This document shows, one piece after another, positions 40,870 to 50,463 of a stretch of 64,000 nucleotides of DNA. The notes beneath the pieces were generated by a model. That model was not told the DNA's origin, did no database searches, and was given only the letters and a program-made list of their open reading frames with translations. The translations under genes were made by a program, and so were the position numbers. Location: contig NZ_JAKYXC010000003.1 of the NCBI RefSeq assembly GCF_022538185.1, positions 372,001 through 436,000 on the forward strand, read 5' to 3'. The DNA is from Microbacterium sp. CFH 31415. Lineage in GTDB: Bacteria > Actinomycetota > Actinomycetes > Actinomycetales > Microbacteriaceae. The stretch's first letter is position 1; each line of letters begins with the position of its first letter.

Positions 40870-41688
40870 GTGATCATCCTCGCGGCCACGCCGATCGGAA
40901 ATCTCGGGGATGCCTCGCGACGTCTCATCGAGGCCCTCCAGACCGCGACCGTCGTCGCCGCCGAAGACACCCGCACGACCCAGCGGCTGCTCGCAGCGCT
41001 CGGCGTCGAGAATCGTCCGCGCCTCATCGCACTGCACGATCACAACGAGAAGGAGCGCGCGCCCGAGCTGGTCGAGCTGGCTCGCGATCGCGATGTGCTG
41101 GTGCTGAGCGATGCCGGCATGCCGACGGTGAGCGACCCGGGCTACGGTCTCGTCGCGGCGGCCGCGGCGGCGGGAGTCGTCGTCACCGCAATCCCCGGTC
41201 CGAGTGCCGTGCTCACGGCGCTCGCCGTCTCCGGGCTGCCGACGGATCGCTTCACGTTCGAGGGCTTCGTGGCGCGCAAGCCCGGTGAGCGCGCCGGCGC
41301 GCTGCGCGCCCTCGCGAACGAGCCGCGCACGATGGTGTTCTTCGATGCGCCGACGCGCGTGGCTGCGACGCTCGCCGACATGGCGGCCGCGTTCGGCGCC
41401 GACCGTCGCGCGGCGGTCTGCCGTGAGCTCACCAAGCTGCACGAGGAGGTCGCGCGCGGCACGCTGGACGAGCTGGCCGCGTGGGCGGCGGACGGCGTGC
41501 GCGGTGAGCTGGTGATCGTCGTCGCGGGTGCGGCGCCGCGTGAGGTCGCGTTCCCCGACGCCGTGACCCAGGTTCTCGAGTTGGTGCGGTCCGGGACGAG
41601 ATTGAAGGATGCCGCGGGTGAGGTGTCTGCGCACACCGGTCACTCCTCGCGCGAGCTGTATCAGGCCGCGCTCGCCGTCCGGGGATGA
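40870..41688 (+). CDS. rsmI: 16S rRNA (cytidine1402-2'-O)-methyltransferase
   Basis: 272 residues, tetrapyrrole-methylase fold. Family motifs: ATPIGNLGD near residue 6, AAEDTRTTQRLL, HDHNEKERAPEL, LVLSDAGMPTVSDPGY and AIPGPSAVLTALAVSGLP. With RsmH it makes m4Cm1402 in the P site of the small subunit using SAM. Start GTG 40870 follows a leaderless promoter. MetG lies 167 nt downstream, and that gap holds only the metG promoter. Confidence 0.95.
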   Translation: MIILAATPIGNLGDASRRLIEALQTATVVAAEDTRTTQRLLAALGVENRPRLIALHDHNEKERAPELVELARDRDVLVLSDAGMPTVSDPGYGLVAAAAAAGVVVTAIPGPSAVLTALAVSGLPTDRFTFEGFVARKPGERAGALRALANEPRTMVFFDAPTRVAATLADMAAAFGADRRAAVCRELTKLHEEVARGTLDELAAWAADGVRGELVIVVAGAAPREVAFPDAVTQVLELVRSGTRLKDAAGEVSAHTGHSSRELYQAALAVRG

Positions 41689-41843
41689 CCGCTCGCCCCG
41701 CGGGCCGCGCCGCCGCGGGATCCCGATACGCGCGCTTCCGCGCATTCGATCGGCGGTGGACGCGTCATATGACGATGGCCGTTCCACGCACACCCGAGGA
41801 CGGCCCCGATGTCACGACGGCCGGTGCCGGCATCCCGCCCGAC

Positions 41844-41849
41844 TAGAAT
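41844..41849 (+). promoter_or_regulatory. leaderless -10 element before metG
   Basis: TAGAAT, 6-nt spacer to GTG 41856. It lies at the end of the 167-nt rsmI-metG gap, in which I see nothing else. Confidence 0.5.
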
Positions 41850-41855
41850 CCTCGG

Positions 41856-43436
41856 GTGACTTCCGGCCGCCAGTCCTTCTACATCACGACGCCGATCTAC
41901 TATCCCAGCGACGTGCCCCACATCGGCCACGGCTACACGACCGTGGCCGTCGACACGCTCGCGCGCTGGCACCGCCAGGCGGGCGACGACACCTGGATGC
42001 TCACGGGCACCGACGAGCACGGCCAGAAGATGATGCGTGCGGCCTCGGCCAACGGCGTCACTCCGCAGGAGTGGGTCGACAAGCTCGTCACCGAGGCGTG
42101 GTTCCCGCTCCTCGAGACGCTCGACGTCGCCAACGACGACTTCATCCGCACGACGCAGCCGCGTCACGAGGAGCGCGTGCAGCAGTTCGTGCAGGCGATC
42201 TACGACCGGGGCTACATCTACGCGGGCGAGTACGAGGCGCTCTACTGCGTCGGCTGCGAGGAGTTCAAGCCCGAGTCCGAGATCGTCGACGGCACCGGCC
42301 CCTTCGAGGGGCTGAAGGTCTGCGCCATCCACTCCAAGCCGCTCGAGCTGCTGCAGGAGAAGAACTACTTCTTCAAGCTCAGCGAGTTCCAGGACAAGCT
42401 CCTCGAGCTCTACTCGAGCGTGCCCGATTTCGTGCGTCCCGAGTCGGCCCGCAACGAGGTCGTCTCGTTCGTGAAGAACGGTCTGAAGGACCTGTCGATC
42501 TCGCGTTCGGCGTTCGACTGGGGCATCCCGCTTCCGTGGGACGAGTCCCACGTCATCTACGTGTGGGTCGACGCCCTCCTGAACTACGCCACGGCGATCG
42601 GCTACGGCACGGACCCCGAGCAGTTCGCCCGCCGCTGGCCGGCGTACCACATCGTCGGCAAGGACATCCTGCGCTTCCACGCGGTGATCTGGCCCGCGAT
42701 GCTGATGGCTGCGGGACTCGAGGTGCCGCGCGGAGTGTTCGCGCACGGCTGGCTGCTGGTCGGCGGCGAGAAGATGTCGAAGTCGAAGCTCACCGGCATC
42801 GCGCCGACCGAGATCACCGACGTCTTCGGCTCGGACGCCTACCGGTTCTACTTCCTGTCGGCGATCGCGTTCGGCCAGGACGGATCGTTCTCATGGGAGG
42901 ACCTGTCGGCCCGGTACCAGGCCGAGCTCGCGAACGGCTTCGGCAACCTCGCGTCGCGCACGACGGCGATGGTCGAGCGCTACTTCGAGGGCGTCGTGCC
43001 TCCGGCGACCGAGTACTCCGAGGCCGATCTGCACGTGCAGAAGACGGTGGCGGATGCCGCAGCCGCGGCCGATGCGGCGATGGAGCGGTTCCGCATCGAC
43101 GAGGCGATCACCTCGATCTGGACGATCGTCGACGCGCTGAACCTGTACATCACCGAGAACGAGCCGTGGGCGCTCGCCAAGGACGAGGCGCAGCGCACTC
43201 GCCTCGGCACCGTGCTGTACACGGCCGCCGAGGGTCTGCGTGCGCTCGCGGTGCTGCTGTCGCCGGTGATGCCCGAGTCGACGGAGAAGCTCTGGATCGC
43301 GCTCGGCGCCGCGGAGACGATCGGTCGTCTGCACGACCAGCCGATCCGCGAGGCGGGTGTCTGGGGCGTGCTGAAGCCCGGCACGTCGGTGAACGGGCTC
43401 GCCCCGCTGTTCCCGCGTGTGGAGCAGTCGGTCTGA
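41856..43436 (+). CDS. metG: methionyl-tRNA synthetase
   Basis: 526 residues, class I synthetase. ATP site HIGH at 22-25, KMSKS at 306-310, and an anticodon-binding helical domain after about 380. The zinc knuckle in the connective peptide is C131-x2-C134 with C156-x2-H159, a short one-knuckle form. It lacks the C-terminal tRNA-binding (EMAP-like) domain, as in MetG2-type enzymes. Start GTG 41856 is supported by the promoter spacing. The stop overlaps the ATG of tatD (TGATG). Confidence 0.96.
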   Translation: MTSGRQSFYITTPIYYPSDVPHIGHGYTTVAVDTLARWHRQAGDDTWMLTGTDEHGQKMMRAASANGVTPQEWVDKLVTEAWFPLLETLDVANDDFIRTTQPRHEERVQQFVQAIYDRGYIYAGEYEALYCVGCEEFKPESEIVDGTGPFEGLKVCAIHSKPLELLQEKNYFFKLSEFQDKLLELYSSVPDFVRPESARNEVVSFVKNGLKDLSISRSAFDWGIPLPWDESHVIYVWVDALLNYATAIGYGTDPEQFARRWPAYHIVGKDILRFHAVIWPAMLMAAGLEVPRGVFAHGWLLVGGEKMSKSKLTGIAPTEITDVFGSDAYRFYFLSAIAFGQDGSFSWEDLSARYQAELANGFGNLASRTTAMVERYFEGVVPPATEYSEADLHVQKTVADAAAAADAAMERFRIDEAITSIWTIVDALNLYITENEPWALAKDEAQRTRLGTVLYTAAEGLRALAVLLSPVMPESTEKLWIALGAAETIGRLHDQPIREAGVWGVLKPGTSVNGLAPLFPRVEQSV

Positions 43437-44347
43437 TGTCGTCGCCTGCGGTGCCGTACCCGGCCGAGGGCGCGGATCCGTCGCAGTACGTCCGCACGCG
43501 CGAGAAGGGCACGCGCGACGTGAGCTATCCCGAGGCACCCGAGCCGCTCGCCGTGCCGGCGTACGACAACCACGCGCACCTCGAGATCGAGGACGGCGTC
43601 GGGCTGTCGCTCGACGAGCAGCTCGCGCGGGCCGACGAGGTGGGTGTGATCGGCGTCGTGCAGGCCGGTGGTGACATCGAGTCGAGCCGATGGTCGGCGT
43701 GGGCCGCGGCATCCCACCCCCGTGTCCTCGCCGCGGTCGCGATCCATCCGAACGAGGCGCCCGCGTACGAGGCGGCCGGTCGGCTGGATGAGGCGATCGC
43801 CGTCATCGACGAACTGGCCGCGCAGCCCCGCGTGCGTGCGATCGGAGAGACCGGGCTGGATTTCTTCCGCACGGCGGAGGACGGCGTGCCTGCGCAGTTC
43901 CGTTCGTTCGAGGCGCACATCGCGTTGGCGAAGAAGCACGGTCTCGCGATGCAGATCCACGACCGTGACGCGCACGACGCCGTGCTCGAGACGCTGGAGC
44001 GGGTGGGGGCGCCGGAGCGCACGGTGTTCCACTGCTTCTCGGGCGACGAGGCGATGGCGCGCATCGCGGGGGAGTGCGGCTACTACCTGTCGTTCGCCGG
44101 CAACGTGACGTTCAAGAACGCGCAGAATCTCCGGGATGCGCTGGCGGTCATCCCGCGGGATCGGATCCTGGTGGAGACGGATGCCCCGTTCCTCACGCCC
44201 GTGCCGCATCGGGGACGCCCGAATGCGCCGTACCTGATCCCCGTGACGCTGCGGTTCATGGCCGCGGAGCTCGGCATCGACGTCGACGAGCTGGGCGCGC
44301 AGGTCGCCGCGAACACGCTCGAGGTGTACGGCCCGTTCGAGGACTGA
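43436..44347 (+). CDS. tatD: TatD-family metal-dependent hydrolase (DNase)
   Basis: 303 residues. Amidohydrolase barrel with H46-x-H48 in DNHAHLE, metal-bridging Glu in GETGLDFF, His in QIHDRD, HCFSGD, and Asp in VETDAPFLTP. E. coli TatD is a 3'-5' exonuclease. An N-terminal extension of about 40 residues (YVRTREKGTRDVSYP...) before the barrel is typical of actinobacterial members. Translationally coupled to metG. In mycobacteria a resuscitation-promoting factor gene usually sits between tatD and rsmA; here a Nudix gene follows and rsmA is 4 kb away. Confidence 0.92.
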   Translation: MSSPAVPYPAEGADPSQYVRTREKGTRDVSYPEAPEPLAVPAYDNHAHLEIEDGVGLSLDEQLARADEVGVIGVVQAGGDIESSRWSAWAAASHPRVLAAVAIHPNEAPAYEAAGRLDEAIAVIDELAAQPRVRAIGETGLDFFRTAEDGVPAQFRSFEAHIALAKKHGLAMQIHDRDAHDAVLETLERVGAPERTVFHCFSGDEAMARIAGECGYYLSFAGNVTFKNAQNLRDALAVIPRDRILVETDAPFLTPVPHRGRPNAPYLIPVTLRFMAAELGIDVDELGAQVAANTLEVYGPFED

Positions 44348-44350
44348 TCC

Positions 44351-44866
44351 GTGGACGGCGAGCTGTGGGATCTGACGGATGCCGCCGGCAACCCCACCGG
44401 TGAGCTGTTCCGTCGCGGTGATCCGGACTTCCCCGCGGGCGTCTTTCACATCGTGGCGTCGGTGTGCGTCGTGCGCGCTGATGGTCTGGTGCTGATGACG
44501 CGGCGGGCCGCGGTGAAGGACTGGCCGCTGTGCTGGGAGTTCCCGGCGGGCAGTGCGCTCGCGGGCGAGTCGAGCGCCGAGGGTGCCGTGCGGGAACTCG
44601 AGGAGGAGGCGGGCGTGCGCGTCGGCGTCGACGAGCTGGAGTTCGTCGGTCGTCTGGTCGAGCGGCAGGCGCTGTTCGATCTGTACGTCGCACGTGTGCC
44701 GGGCGATCCCGCGCTGACGCTGGATCCGGATGAGGTGTGCGAGAGCGCGTGGGTCCCGTTCGCGGAGGCGCTGCGCCGGGGCGAGGCGGGCGGCGACATG
44801 GCGGGTCCATGGGTGCCGCGCCTGACGCGGCTCGGCGCGCGGCTCGGCGAGCTGGTGGGCGGCTGA
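44351..44866 (+). CDS. Nudix hydrolase (IPP-isomerase/YfcD-like)
   Basis: 171 residues. The Nudix box is complete (G-x5-E-x7-REL-x-EEAGV, about residues 61-83). The N terminus MDGELWDLTDAAGNPTGELFRRGD resembles the YfcD/IPP isomerase-like subgroup, which hydrolyses nucleotide sugars or diphosphates. GTG start 3 nt after the tatD stop, so it belongs to the metG-tatD transcript. It is followed by a strong hairpin. Confidence 0.88.
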   Translation: MDGELWDLTDAAGNPTGELFRRGDPDFPAGVFHIVASVCVVRADGLVLMTRRAAVKDWPLCWEFPAGSALAGESSAEGAVRELEEEAGVRVGVDELEFVGRLVERQALFDLYVARVPGDPALTLDPDEVCESAWVPFAEALRRGEAGGDMAGPWVPRLTRLGARLGELVGG

Positions 44867-44877
44867 CCCCTCGCGAC

Positions 44878-44934
44878 CGCTGCTGTTTCCAGCACGCGCT
44901 GCGGTGATCGGCGCTGACGCAGGAAACAGCAGCG
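44878..44934. terminator. 13-bp perfect inverted repeat after Nudix gene
   Basis: CGCTGCTGTTTCC (44878-44890) and GGAAACAGCAGCG (44922-44934) with a 31-nt loop that is itself GC-rich. It would end the metG-tatD-Nudix message and, on the minus strand, lies 7 nt after the stop of a gene remnant. The wide loop is unusual for a terminator, so a REP-like element is an alternative. Confidence 0.5.
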
Positions 44935-44940
44935 TTCGCC

Positions 44941-45075
44941 TCAGCCGCCGATGCGCACGCCGACCCCGGCGGGGATCGACAGGAGGAGCTCGCTCAGGTC
45001 AGTCCAGAAGGCGTGCCGGTGCGCTGCCCGCGTGCGGCGGCGCTCGCGCCGTGCCTCGCGGATCCGTTCGGCGCA
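44941..45075 (-). pseudogene. 3' remnant of an unidentified minus-strand gene
   Basis: Reading the minus strand towards a TGA at 44943-44941 gives about 44 codons ending HAFWTDLSELLLSIPAGVGV then RIGG, with strong G/C preference at third positions as in real genes here. Upstream a basic helix (ERIREARRERRRTRAAHRH) is readable until an in-frame TGA inside the convergent YciI-like gene. No in-frame start codon is present. I do not recognise the family. It looks like the surviving tail of a gene whose front was replaced. Confidence 0.4.
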
Positions 45076-45077
45076 CC

Positions 45078-45440
45078 ATGACCACTCAGCGGTACCTCGT
45101 GCTTCACCTCACCGACGCCGGCGGCTCGACCCTCGACGAGGGCGACGACCGTAGCATGCTCGAGTCGTGGGTGGACGAGGGGGTCGAGGCCGGCACCGTG
45201 GGGCTCGGAAGCCCGGTCGCCGGGCGGGACCGTGCCAAGTCGGTCGTCGTCCGCGAGGGGCGCACGATCGTGACGGATGGGCCGTTCCCCGAGTTCAAGG
45301 AGTGGTTCGCCGGCTACGACATCCTCGAGGCGGAGTCCATCGAGCAGGCGGCGGCGTACATGGCGAAGCATCCCACCGCCGTCGCAGGGCGGGTCCTCAT
45401 CCTGCCCACCGTCGAGCACTCCTGGGAGACGGACGACTGA
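45078..45440 (+). CDS. YciI/YCII-related protein (DGPF domain)
   Basis: 120 residues. Small ferredoxin-like fold with the family motif IVTDGPFPEFKEWFAGYDILE, and AAAYMAKHPTAVAGRVLILP at the C terminus. Members are often associated with ECF sigma factors or act as dehydrochlorinase-like enzymes; function unknown here. The ATG at 45078 gives the family start MTTQRYLVLHL. The last 24 codons are included in a 120-bp tandem duplication, so a second, detached copy of its C terminus lies downstream. Confidence 0.8.
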   Translation: MTTQRYLVLHLTDAGGSTLDEGDDRSMLESWVDEGVEAGTVGLGSPVAGRDRAKSVVVREGRTIVTDGPFPEFKEWFAGYDILEAESIEQAAAYMAKHPTAVAGRVLILPTVEHSWETDD

Positions 45441-45607
45441 GCTGTGGTTGCGCAAGCTGCGGCGTCCCCCGAGTCAGTCAGGCAGCGGCATCCCACCGCC
45501 GTCGCAGGGCGGGTCCTCATCCTGCCCACCGTCGAACACTCCTGGGAGTCGGACGACTGAGCTGTGGTTGCGCAAGCTGCGGCGTCCCCCGAGTCAGTCA
45601 GGCAGCC
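45368..45607. repeat. 120-bp tandem duplication across a convergent gene junction
   Basis: Copies 45368-45487 and 45488-45607 are identical at 117 of 120 positions (differences at 45416/45536, 45429/45549 and 45487/45607). Each holds the 3' end of the YciI-like gene, the intergenic spacer and the last codons of the convergent MFS gene. GCATCCCACC stands at the start of copy 1, at the junction, and again at 45608-45617, so the event is bounded by a 10-bp microhomology. Confidence 0.95.
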
Positions 45608-46898
45608 GCATCCCACCCGCACCCGGCTCACCTTCGGCCTCGACCACGGCGACGGATCCCTCATCGAGCACCGGCTTGGCGGCGGCGATGTGCGAGATGG
45701 AGCGCCAGACCAGCGCGAGCGTGATCAGCGACCCTGCGAAGGCGAACCACCAGGGCGCCGTCAGCCCGAAGAGCTGAGCCAGGATGCCGCCGATGAACTG
45801 CCCGATCACCAGCCCGCCGAAGACGCCGACCATGTTGACCGACGCGATGCGTCCCTGCAGCTCGATGGGCACGAGTCGCTGGCGCACCGTGGTCGAGATC
45901 GTCGCCCAGATGAACGCGTAGAGCCCGAAGCCGAACATGATGACGAAGGCGACCACCGGCGACGTCGTCAGGGCGAACCCGAGGTGCATGAGCACTTCCA
46001 GCGAGAGACAGACCCGCATGAGCGTCGAGAACGAGACCCGCTTCTCGAGCCAGCCGAACGCGAAGATCGCGATGAACCCGCCGAGGGCGGACGCCGTGGT
46101 GAGCGCTCCGTAGCCGACCGGGCCCATGCCGAGGTACTCCGTGGCGTACAGCACGAGGATGCCCCACGGCGCCGCCCACGTGATGTTGAACACCAGGATG
46201 ATCACGATGAGGGTGCGGACAGGCGCGTTGTTGCGGAGCCATCGCAGCCCCTCGCGGATCGCGTGCACCTTCGACTCGGAATCGGATTCCGGATGCTCGG
46301 GAATCGGCGTGCGCGCGATGCGTGAGATGAGCAGCACCGCCAGCCCCACGCACAGCACCTGCAGGACGAACGGCCAGAACGAGCCGACGGCGAACAGGAA
46401 GGCGCCCAGCGGTGGACCGGCGAGCTGGTTGGCCACGAGGAAGCCCGCCTGCATGCGCGCGTTGCCGATGCCGAGGTCGGCGGGCTTGACGAGCATCGGG
46501 AGCAGCGTGCTTCCCGCAGAATCGGCGAACACCTCCGCGGTGCCGTAGAGGAAAGCGGTGGCCAGCACGATCCATACGTTCGCGTACCCGGTCACCAGGA
46601 ACGCCACGAGCCCGGCGACGATGACGGCGCGCGTCGCGTTGGCGATGATGACCAGGCGCCGGCGATCGTGGTGGTCGGCGACGGCCCCCGCGAGCAGGCC
46701 GAAGAGGAGCCACGGCAGGTACTGCAGCATGGCTCCCGCGGCGACGAGGATCGGCGACGAGGTGAGTGACGCGATCAGCAGCGGCGCGGCCGCGAGCGCG
46801 ATGCCGTCGCCGAGGTTGCTGGTCCACGAGGACGCGAGGAGCCAGCGGAAGTCGCGGCCCATGCGGCGGGGTGCGACGAGGTCGCCGAGCGAAGGCAT
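45594..46898 (-). CDS. MFS transporter, EntS/MFS_3-like exporter
   Basis: 434 residues, 12 membrane helices with a long central loop (about 205-225). FRWLLASSWTSNLGDGIALAA in helix 1, ADHHDRRRLVIIAN as loop 2-3 (a motif A variant), YGTAEVFADSAGSTLLPMLV in helix 4. This subfamily includes enterobactin exporter EntS and macrolide/drug exporters. The last codons (GMRLPD then stop) lie within the second copy of the 120-bp duplication. The ATG at 46898 follows TAGGAT by 6 nt, which fixes the start. Confidence 0.88.
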   Translation of the reverse strand: MPSLGDLVAPRRMGRDFRWLLASSWTSNLGDGIALAAAPLLIASLTSSPILVAAGAMLQYLPWLLFGLLAGAVADHHDRRRLVIIANATRAVIVAGLVAFLVTGYANVWIVLATAFLYGTAEVFADSAGSTLLPMLVKPADLGIGNARMQAGFLVANQLAGPPLGAFLFAVGSFWPFVLQVLCVGLAVLLISRIARTPIPEHPESDSESKVHAIREGLRWLRNNAPVRTLIVIILVFNITWAAPWGILVLYATEYLGMGPVGYGALTTASALGGFIAIFAFGWLEKRVSFSTLMRVCLSLEVLMHLGFALTTSPVVAFVIMFGFGLYAFIWATISTTVRQRLVPIELQGRIASVNMVGVFGGLVIGQFIGGILAQLFGLTAPWWFAFAGSLITLALVWRSISHIAAAKPVLDEGSVAVVEAEGEPGAGGMRLPD

Positions 46899-46904
46899 CC
46901 CACG

Positions 46905-46910
46905 ATCCTA
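46905..46910 (-). promoter_or_regulatory. leaderless -10 element before EntS-like MFS gene
   Basis: TAGGAT on the minus strand, 6-nt spacer to the ATG at 46898. Confidence 0.5.
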
Positions 46911-46984
46911 CGAGCGCCTCCGCAGGCATGCGACCTCACACTACGGCCGCCTGGTGACGGCCGCCGCGGCGCTGACGCCGCGGC

Positions 46985-48421
46985 TCAGGTCCGCACTTCG
47001 CTGCGGCCGTCGTCCGACATCGACTCGAGCGTGCGCCCTTTGGTCTCGCGCACGTACCTGATGACGAAGAAGATCGCGACGAATGCGAAGAACGTGTACA
47101 CGCCGTAGGCCAGGCCGAGTCCGACGGCCGCCAGCGCCGGGAACGTCGTCGAGATGACGAAGTTCGCCGCCCACTGCGCTGCGGCGGCGACCGACAGTGC
47201 CACGGCGCGGATGCGGTTGCTGAACATCTCGCCGAGCAGCACCCAGACCACCGGTCCCCACGAGGCTCCGAAGAACACCACGTACAGGTTCGCGGCCAGC
47301 AGTGCGGTGGTGCCCGCAGCCCCCTCCAGAACGGGTTCGCCGTTCACGATGGGCGCCGTCGCGAACACCACGGTGAGTACGGCCAGGCAGACGAACTGGC
47401 CCATCGCCCCGACGAGGAGCAGCGGCCGGCGTCCGATGCGGTCGATCAGCAGGATCGCCACGATCGTGGTGACGATGTTCGTCACGGAAGTGATGACGGT
47501 GATCGTGAGGGAGTCCTGCTCGGTGAAGCCGACCGCCTGCCACAGCGTCGACGAGTAGTAGAAGATCACGTTGATGCCGGTGAACTGCTGCAGCACGGAC
47601 AGCCCGATCCCGATCCACACGATGGGAAGCAGCCCGAACTTCGAGCCGCGCAGGATGGAGAAGCGCGGGCGGTCCGGCTTGCCCTCGACCGTCTTCAGGA
47701 TGTCGGTCGAAGTCTTCTCCACGTTGCCGCCGACGTAACGGGTGAGCACCTCCTTCGCCTTCTTCATCTCGCCGCGTGCGATGAGGTAGCGAGGCGACTC
47801 GGGGATCGTGAGGGCGAGGAGTCCGTAGATGACGGCGGGGACGAGCTCGGACAGGAACATCCAGCGCCAGGCCTCGAGCCCCAGCAGCCACGGAGCCGTC
47901 GCGCTGCCCGCGGCGGCGACGATCGCGGCGTCCGTCAGAAGGGCGACGAAGATGCCGATCACGATCGCCATCTGCTGAAGCGACCCGAGACGTCCACGAT
48001 GTTCGGGCGGTGACACCTCGGCGATGTACGCCGGCGCGATCACGGACGCCGCGCCGACGCCCAGCCCGCCCACGATGCGCCAGAACGAGAGGTCCCAGAT
48101 GCCGAAGGCGAATCCGCATCCGAGCGCGCTGATCACGAAGAGCGCGGCGGCCAGGAGCATCACGCGCACACGGCCGAAGCGGTCGGCGATGCGCCCGGCG
48201 AACCACGCTCCGATCGCGCAGCCGATGAGGGCGGAGGCGACCGAGAAGCCGAGCAGGAACGGACCGGCCGCGAACTGCTCGCCGATCGCGCTCACCGCGC
48301 CGTTGATCACCGCCGTATCGAAGCCGAAGAGGAAGCCGCCGAGCGCCGCCGTCGCCGCCACGAGGACGACACGTGCGATCGGTACGGAGATGTCGGAACC
48401 GGATGCTGGGGCTGAGCTCAT
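46985..48421 (-). CDS. sugar porter family MFS transporter (XylE/GalP-like)
   Basis: 478 residues. Sugar-porter signatures: [15 protein letters not shown] in helix 1, [41 protein letters not shown] at the end of helix 6, [12 protein letters not shown] in helix 7, [11 protein letters not shown] and [10 protein letters not shown] at the C terminus. Proton-coupled uptake of a hexose, pentose or polyol. The ATG at 48421 gives the normal N terminus and has GGAGG with 6-nt spacing. No sugar catabolic gene adjoins it. Confidence 0.93.
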   Translation of the reverse strand: MSSAPASGSDISVPIARVVLVAATAALGGFLFGFDTAVINGAVSAIGEQFAAGPFLLGFSVASALIGCAIGAWFAGRIADRFGRVRVMLLAAALFVISALGCGFAFGIWDLSFWRIVGGLGVGAASVIAPAYIAEVSPPEHRGRLGSLQQMAIVIGIFVALLTDAAIVAAAGSATAPWLLGLEAWRWMFLSELVPAVIYGLLALTIPESPRYLIARGEMKKAKEVLTRYVGGNVEKTSTDILKTVEGKPDRPRFSILRGSKFGLLPIVWIGIGLSVLQQFTGINVIFYYSSTLWQAVGFTEQDSLTITVITSVTNIVTTIVAILLIDRIGRRPLLLVGAMGQFVCLAVLTVVFATAPIVNGEPVLEGAAGTTALLAANLYVVFFGASWGPVVWVLLGEMFSNRIRAVALSVAAAAQWAANFVISTTFPALAAVGLGLAYGVYTFFAFVAIFFVIRYVRETKGRTLESMSDDGRSEVRT

Positions 48422-48583
48422 GTCGAACCTCCTCGTTCGAGCAGCCCGACAGGAGAACCGCCCGTGTCCGCCCACCCTCGCGCGCCGCGCGCAGGGCTGT
48501 CAAGGACGTGCGCCGTGCGCTCCCGTGCGCTATCGCGCCGCTCGCAGCACCTCCGCGCGGCACGTCCCGCACCGCGGCCTGGG

Positions 48584-48589
48584 TACAGT
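48584..48589 (+). promoter_or_regulatory. leaderless -10 element before rsmA
   Basis: TACAGT, 6-nt spacer to the ATG at 48596; no Shine-Dalgarno sequence. Confidence 0.5.
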
Positions 48590-48595
48590 GAATCC

Positions 48596-49444
48596 ATGCC
48601 CGTGTCCCTGCTCGGAGCCGCCGAGATCCGCGCGCTCGCCGCCGACCTCGACGTCACCCCGACCAAGAAGCTGGGCCAGAACTTCGTCGTCGACGCCAAC
48701 ACGGTTCGCAAGATCGTCCACGTCGCGGAGGTCGCGCCCGGCGACCGGGTGGTCGAGGTAGGGCCCGGGCTCGGGTCCCTCACGCTCGCGATCCTCGAGG
48801 CCGGTGCCACGGTGACGGCGGTCGAGATCGACCACCGGCTCGCCGAGCGGCTGCCGGCCACGGCCGCCGCGCACGGCGTCACCGACGGCGCGCTCACCGT
48901 GGTCGACGCCGATGCGCTGCGTGTCCGCGAACTGCCGGGCGACCCCACGGTGCTCGTGGCCAATCTCCCCTACAACGTGAGCGTTCCCGTGCTGCTGCAC
49001 TTCCTCGAGACCTTCCCCGGCCTCGAGCGCGGTGTGGTCATGGTGCAGGCCGAGGTCGGCGAGCGGCTCGCCGCCCCTCCCGGGTCGAAGATCTACGGCG
49101 CGCCGAGCGTCAAGGCGGCCTGGTACGGACCGTGGCGACTGGCCGGAACGGTGTCGCGTCAGGTCTTCTGGCCCGTGCCGAACGTCGACAGCGTCCTGGT
49201 GGGCTTCCGTCGCGACGCCGCCCCTCGCGGCGACGAGGACGAGCGCCGGCGCACGTTCTCGATCGTGGACGCCGCGTTCCAGCAGCGCCGGAAGATGCTC
49301 CGGCAGGCGCTGGCCGGAGTGCTCGGCGGCTCGGCGGCCGAGGCATCCGCGGTCCTGGAAACCGCCGGGGTGGCGCCCACCGCGCGCGGCGAGGAGCTGT
49401 CGATCGACGACTTCGTGCGCATCGCGCGCGTGCTGCGAGCTTAG
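48596..49444 (+). CDS. rsmA: 16S rRNA (adenine1518/1519-N6)-dimethyltransferase
   Basis: 282 residues. [23 protein letters not shown] motif [14 protein letters not shown], acidic EID, catalytic [13 protein letters not shown] and the C-terminal helix [13 protein letters not shown] are all standard for RsmA/KsgA. It dimethylates two adenines in helix 45 late in 30S assembly. Start ATG 48596 agrees with the leaderless promoter. ispE, its usual downstream neighbour, is separated here by three unrelated genes. Confidence 0.96.
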   Translation: MPVSLLGAAEIRALAADLDVTPTKKLGQNFVVDANTVRKIVHVAEVAPGDRVVEVGPGLGSLTLAILEAGATVTAVEIDHRLAERLPATAAAHGVTDGALTVVDADALRVRELPGDPTVLVANLPYNVSVPVLLHFLETFPGLERGVVMVQAEVGERLAAPPGSKIYGAPSVKAAWYGPWRLAGTVSRQVFWPVPNVDSVLVGFRRDAAPRGDEDERRRTFSIVDAAFQQRRKMLRQALAGVLGGSAAEASAVLETAGVAPTARGEELSIDDFVRIARVLRA

Positions 49445-49545
49445 ATTTCCCTCAGCGTTCACCGCGCCTTACCCAGGTGCTCGAAACACGCCGGTAACAT
49501 TCCCGCCAAGTCCTGACTCGACCGCAGGGCGGGGGAGATGACCCG

Positions 49546-50463
49546 ATGCGCACCGCGGAGTATCCGGCACCCGAGCGGATCCTGCTGCACCTCAGCGACA
49601 CCCACCTGCGTGCCGGGGGGTCCCGGCTGTTCGACCTGGTCGACGCCGCAGAGCGCCTGTCCCGCGCGCTCGCCGTCATCGAGGCGAGCGGTGTCCGCCC
49701 CGACGCCGTGGTCTTCACGGGCGACCTCGCCGATCTGGGGGAGCGGGATGCCTACGCCGAGCTGCGCGCGCTGGTCGAGCCCTTCGCGGCCCGCGTCGGC
49801 GCCCGGGTGATCTGGGTGATGGGAAACCACGACGACCGAGCGACCTTCCGCCGCGCGCTGTGGGACGAGCTGGGCGATGCCGAGCCCGTCGATCGCGTCG
49901 ACGAGCTCGACGGGCTGCGGATCGTCACGCTGGACTCGACCGTTCCCGGGCACCACCACGGCGAGCTCGCGGACGAGCAGCTCGTATGGCTCGCCGACGT
50001 GCTGAAGACCCCGGCGCCGCTCGGCACGATCCTCGCGATGCACCACCCGCCCGTGCCGAGCGTGCTCCCGCTGGCGGCGAGCGTCGAGCTTCGCGACCAG
50101 TCACGGCTGGCGAACGTGCTGCGCGGTGCCGATGTGCGGGCGATCATCGCCGGCCACCTGCACTACTCGACGTTCGGCACGTTCGCAGGCATCCCGGTGT
50201 CGGTCGCCTCCTCCACCTGCTACGCGCAGGACCTCACGGTGCCGACCGGTGGCACCCGTCCGCAGGACGGCGCGCAGGCGTTCAACCTCGTGCACCTCTA
50301 CGACGACACCGTGGTGCACTCCGTCGTGCCGGTGGACGCGATGCGCACGCTCGAGCACATCGACGCCGACGAGGCGCAGCGGCGCCTTATGCTGGCCGGC
50401 GTCGGCCCGTTCAGCGACGTGCGGAGGGATGCGCCGACCGAGCCGATCGCTCTGCCGCGCTGA
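49546..50463 (+). CDS. metallophosphoesterase (CpdA/GpdQ-like)
   Basis: 305 residues. Calcineurin-type dimetal motifs in order: D18-x-H20 in HLSDTH, GDLAD, GNHDD, His in AMHHPPVP, and GHLHYS. The family includes 3',5'-cAMP phosphodiesterase CpdA and glycerophosphodiesterase GpdQ; the fold suits either. A C-terminal extension of about 60 residues follows the catalytic domain. The stop lies within the 3' end of the convergent Stealth gene (53-bp overlap). Confidence 0.88.
   Translation: MRTAEYPAPERILLHLSDTHLRAGGSRLFDLVDAAERLSRALAVIEASGVRPDAVVFTGDLADLGERDAYAELRALVEPFAARVGARVIWVMGNHDDRATFRRALWDELGDAEPVDRVDELDGLRIVTLDSTVPGHHHGELADEQLVWLADVLKTPAPLGTILAMHHPPVPSVLPLAASVELRDQSRLANVLRGADVRAIIAGHLHYSTFGTFAGIPVSVASSTCYAQDLTVPTGGTRPQDGAQAFNLVHLYDDTVVHSVVPVDAMRTLEHIDADEAQRRLMLAGVGPFSDVRRDAPTEPIALPR

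Noticed and set aside
45441..45593. A second small gene from the duplicated YciI end (readable as VAQAAASPESVRQP and similar)
   Set aside because: It is a fossil of the 3' end of yciI plus spacer, with no start or ribosome binding site of its own.
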